A stretch of 7,506 nt of DNA, from NCBI GenBank assembly GCA_947040475.1, contig CAMRBT010000073.1, forward strand, positions 1-7,506, read 5' to 3'. A model generated the notes under the pieces. That model saw nothing but the letters and a program-made list of their open reading frames with translations, ran no database searches and was not told the DNA's origin. The translations under genes were made by a program, and so were the position numbers. This document shows, piece after piece, positions 6,075 to 7,506 of the stretch. Numbering within the stretch: position 1 is the first letter of the stretch; each line of letters opens with the position of its first letter. The DNA is from an uncultured Brevinema sp. (GTDB lineage Bacteria; Spirochaetota; Brevinematia; Brevinematales; Brevinemataceae).

Positions 6075-7506
6075 TGAGCCAAAAATTATCTACAAATTCC
6101 TATCCTGGAACAAGAGATTTTTATCCTCAAGATATGAGATTTAGATCTTTTATGTTTTCTTTAATAGAAGAGGCAATTTCTAGTTTTTCTTACGAAAAAA
6201 TATCAGGTCCCTTGCTAGAAAGCTTTGATATTTATGCTGCAAAAAGTGGGGAAGAAATCGCAGAAAAACAATTGTATTTATTTTCTGATAAAGGAGATAG
6301 GAGAGTTGCCATTCGTCCTGAATTAACGCCTACTATTGCTAGAATGTATTCTGCTAAAATGAGTGAACTTGCTCATATTCAACGCTGGTTTTCTATAGAA
6401 AATTTCATGCGTTATGAAAGACCTCAAAAAGGAAGACTTCGAGAATTTTATCAAGTAAATGTTGATCTCATTGGTGCAAAGGGGGCTTTTGCCGATTTTG
6501 AATTATTGAGAGTGGCTCATGGTGTTTTTAGTATCTTTGAAGCAACAACAGATATGTACGAAATCCGTATCAATCACAAAGAATTTCTTAAAGATGTGTT
6601 GACTCAATATGTAGAAATTCCAGAAAATAGATTAGAAATCGTTTTAAAAATAATAGATAAAAAAGATAAAATCACCTCAGAAAAATTTCTTGAATTATTT
6701 ATAGGAGAAGGCTTAGGTCAAAACCATGTGGATAAAATTCAAGAAGTTTTTGCGATGACTTTTGAAAAAACAGCTGAACTAGTTCCTGATTCTGAAGGAG
6801 CTAAAGAACTAAAAGAGATTTTAGAATTAGGCGAAAAAATATTCAAAACTCAAAATCCTTTGCGTTTTGACTTTTCTATTGTAAGAGGATTGGCTTATTA
6901 TACGGGATTGGTTTTTGAGGCTTACGATAAAGATCCTGAAAATTCAAGAGCATTATTTGGAGGAGGTCGTTACGACGATCTCGTAGGTATTTTTAATAAA
7001 AACAATGAAGTGTCTGGAGTTGGTTTTGCCATAGGTGATGTGACCTTTGAATCATTTTTGAGAGGACATAAACTTCTGTCTGATGAAGATCTCATTGTAG
7101 AAAGACATATGGTTGCTATTGATGCGGAATTACCTTTATCCTTTTTTCACACGATTTCTGATCATATTAAAAAAATGGAAAATGTATTTTTAGATTGCGT
7201 AGGAATGCTAGAAAATGTCGTTGTATCTCATGCTAATAATAAAGCTATTTTAAAAGACTCTATCACTAAAGTGACTAGCTTATTAGAAAAGAACCCCTTC
7301 TTCGATAAAGAAAAAGATGGTAATTTTGGTTTTGAAGATGATTTAGAAAACTTTCTCGGTTTATCCAAATCTAAAAGATATAGCGTAGAGATTTTTCCAG
7401 ATACTAGTTTAAATCTTGGCAAACAACTACAATATGCGAATAGAGCACAAGTCAAATATGTGTGGATTTGTGGAGAACCTGAGTTAAAAAGAGGAATCCT
7501 AAAACG
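6074..7506 (+). CDS. hisS: Histidyl-tRNA synthetase (partial, runs off right edge)
   Basis: The class II synthetase charges tRNA-His in the cytoplasm; 477 codons are visible. The N-terminus has SYPGTRDFYPQDM (9-21). RPELTPTIARM (81-91) and motif 2 RYERPQKGRLREF (113-125) follow. The HisRS-specific elements are RGLAYYTG (271-278), with the catalytic Arg271, and GGGRYDDLV (296-304). Motif 3 reads GVGFAIGDVTFE (315-326), lacking the GLER arginine of the E. coli-type enzyme. The anticodon-binding domain starts near HMVAID (345-350) and resumes with YSVEIFP, LGKQLQYAN and VWICGEPELKRG (436-474). The intervening 86 residues exceed the roughly 28 of E. coli HisRS, so about 55-60 residues look inserted. 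Full catalytic motifs argue against the paralogue HisZ. ATG 6074 overlaps the nfeD stop by one base, implying coupling. Confidence 0.95.
   Translation, partial: MSQKLSTNSYPGTRDFYPQDMRFRSFMFSLIEEAISSFSYEKISGPLLESFDIYAAKSGEEIAEKQLYLFSDKGDRRVAIRPELTPTIARMYSAKMSELAHIQRWFSIENFMRYERPQKGRLREFYQVNVDLIGAKGAFADFELLRVAHGVFSIFEATTDMYEIRINHKEFLKDVLTQYVEIPENRLEIVLKIIDKKDKITSEKFLELFIGEGLGQNHVDKIQEVFAMTFEKTAELVPDSEGAKELKEILELGEKIFKTQNPLRFDFSIVRGLAYYTGLVFEAYDKDPENSRALFGGGRYDDLVGIFNKNNEVSGVGFAIGDVTFESFLRGHKLLSDEDLIVERHMVAIDAELPLSFFHTISDHIKKMENVFLDCVGMLENVVVSHANNKAILKDSITKVTSLLEKNPFFDKEKDGNFGFEDDLENFLGLSKSKRYSVEIFPDTSLNLGKQLQYANRAQVKYVWICGEPELKRGILK

Noticed and set aside
7228..7455. Minus-strand open frame of 75 codons
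   Set aside because: Antisense to the hisS C-terminal region, whose frame continues into a recognisable anticodon-binding motif (LGKQLQYAN).

Overview
The window is AT-rich (about one third G+C by eye, much lower between genes) and holds eight protein-coding genes. It is most likely chromosomal DNA of a low-GC spirochaete, something like the Brevinematales or Brachyspirales. The main pointer is the partial gene at the left edge. It looks like FlbB, an inner-membrane flagellar protein known from spirochaetes, and it lies just downstream of a lytic transglycosylase with no signal peptide. The phylum call is inference, and the order is only a guess. All stops seen are TAA or TAG and the genetic code looks standard. 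I see no RNA genes, insertion sequences, CRISPR arrays, phage genes or attachment sites.

Layout. Positions 1-1277 (minus strand) carry a flagella-associated pair: a soluble lytic transglycosylase (1277 to 552), then flbB (527 to the edge), driven by a good sigma70-type promoter at 1336-1308. A 190-bp divergent region follows, with two tandem plus-strand promoter candidates. The plus-strand pair truB (tRNA pseudouridine-55 synthase) and a large polytopic YfhO-family membrane protein (1470-4901) comes next and ends at a 12-bp stem-loop (4909-4950) that can terminate both converging units. On the minus strand, 5497-4963 holds a two-gene operon of unrecognised envelope proteins: a 45-residue membrane-anchored proline-rich peptide and a 128-residue secreted protein. 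A very AT-rich 112-bp divergent region separates it from nfeD and hisS (5610 to the right edge), which overlap by one base (TAATG).

How they fit together. The left pair belongs to periplasmic flagellum assembly: local peptidoglycan opening plus a membrane-anchored motor or collar component. truB and hisS are housekeeping translation genes. Each shares a transcript with a membrane protein gene (YfhO-like, NfeD), with no evident functional link. The least understood parts are the 45/128-residue operon, a perfect 13-bp inverted repeat inside its first gene, and the unusual C-terminal part of the histidyl-tRNA synthetase, which carries roughly 55-60 extra residues. I found no clear multi-gene novel system such as a defence or biosynthetic cluster.
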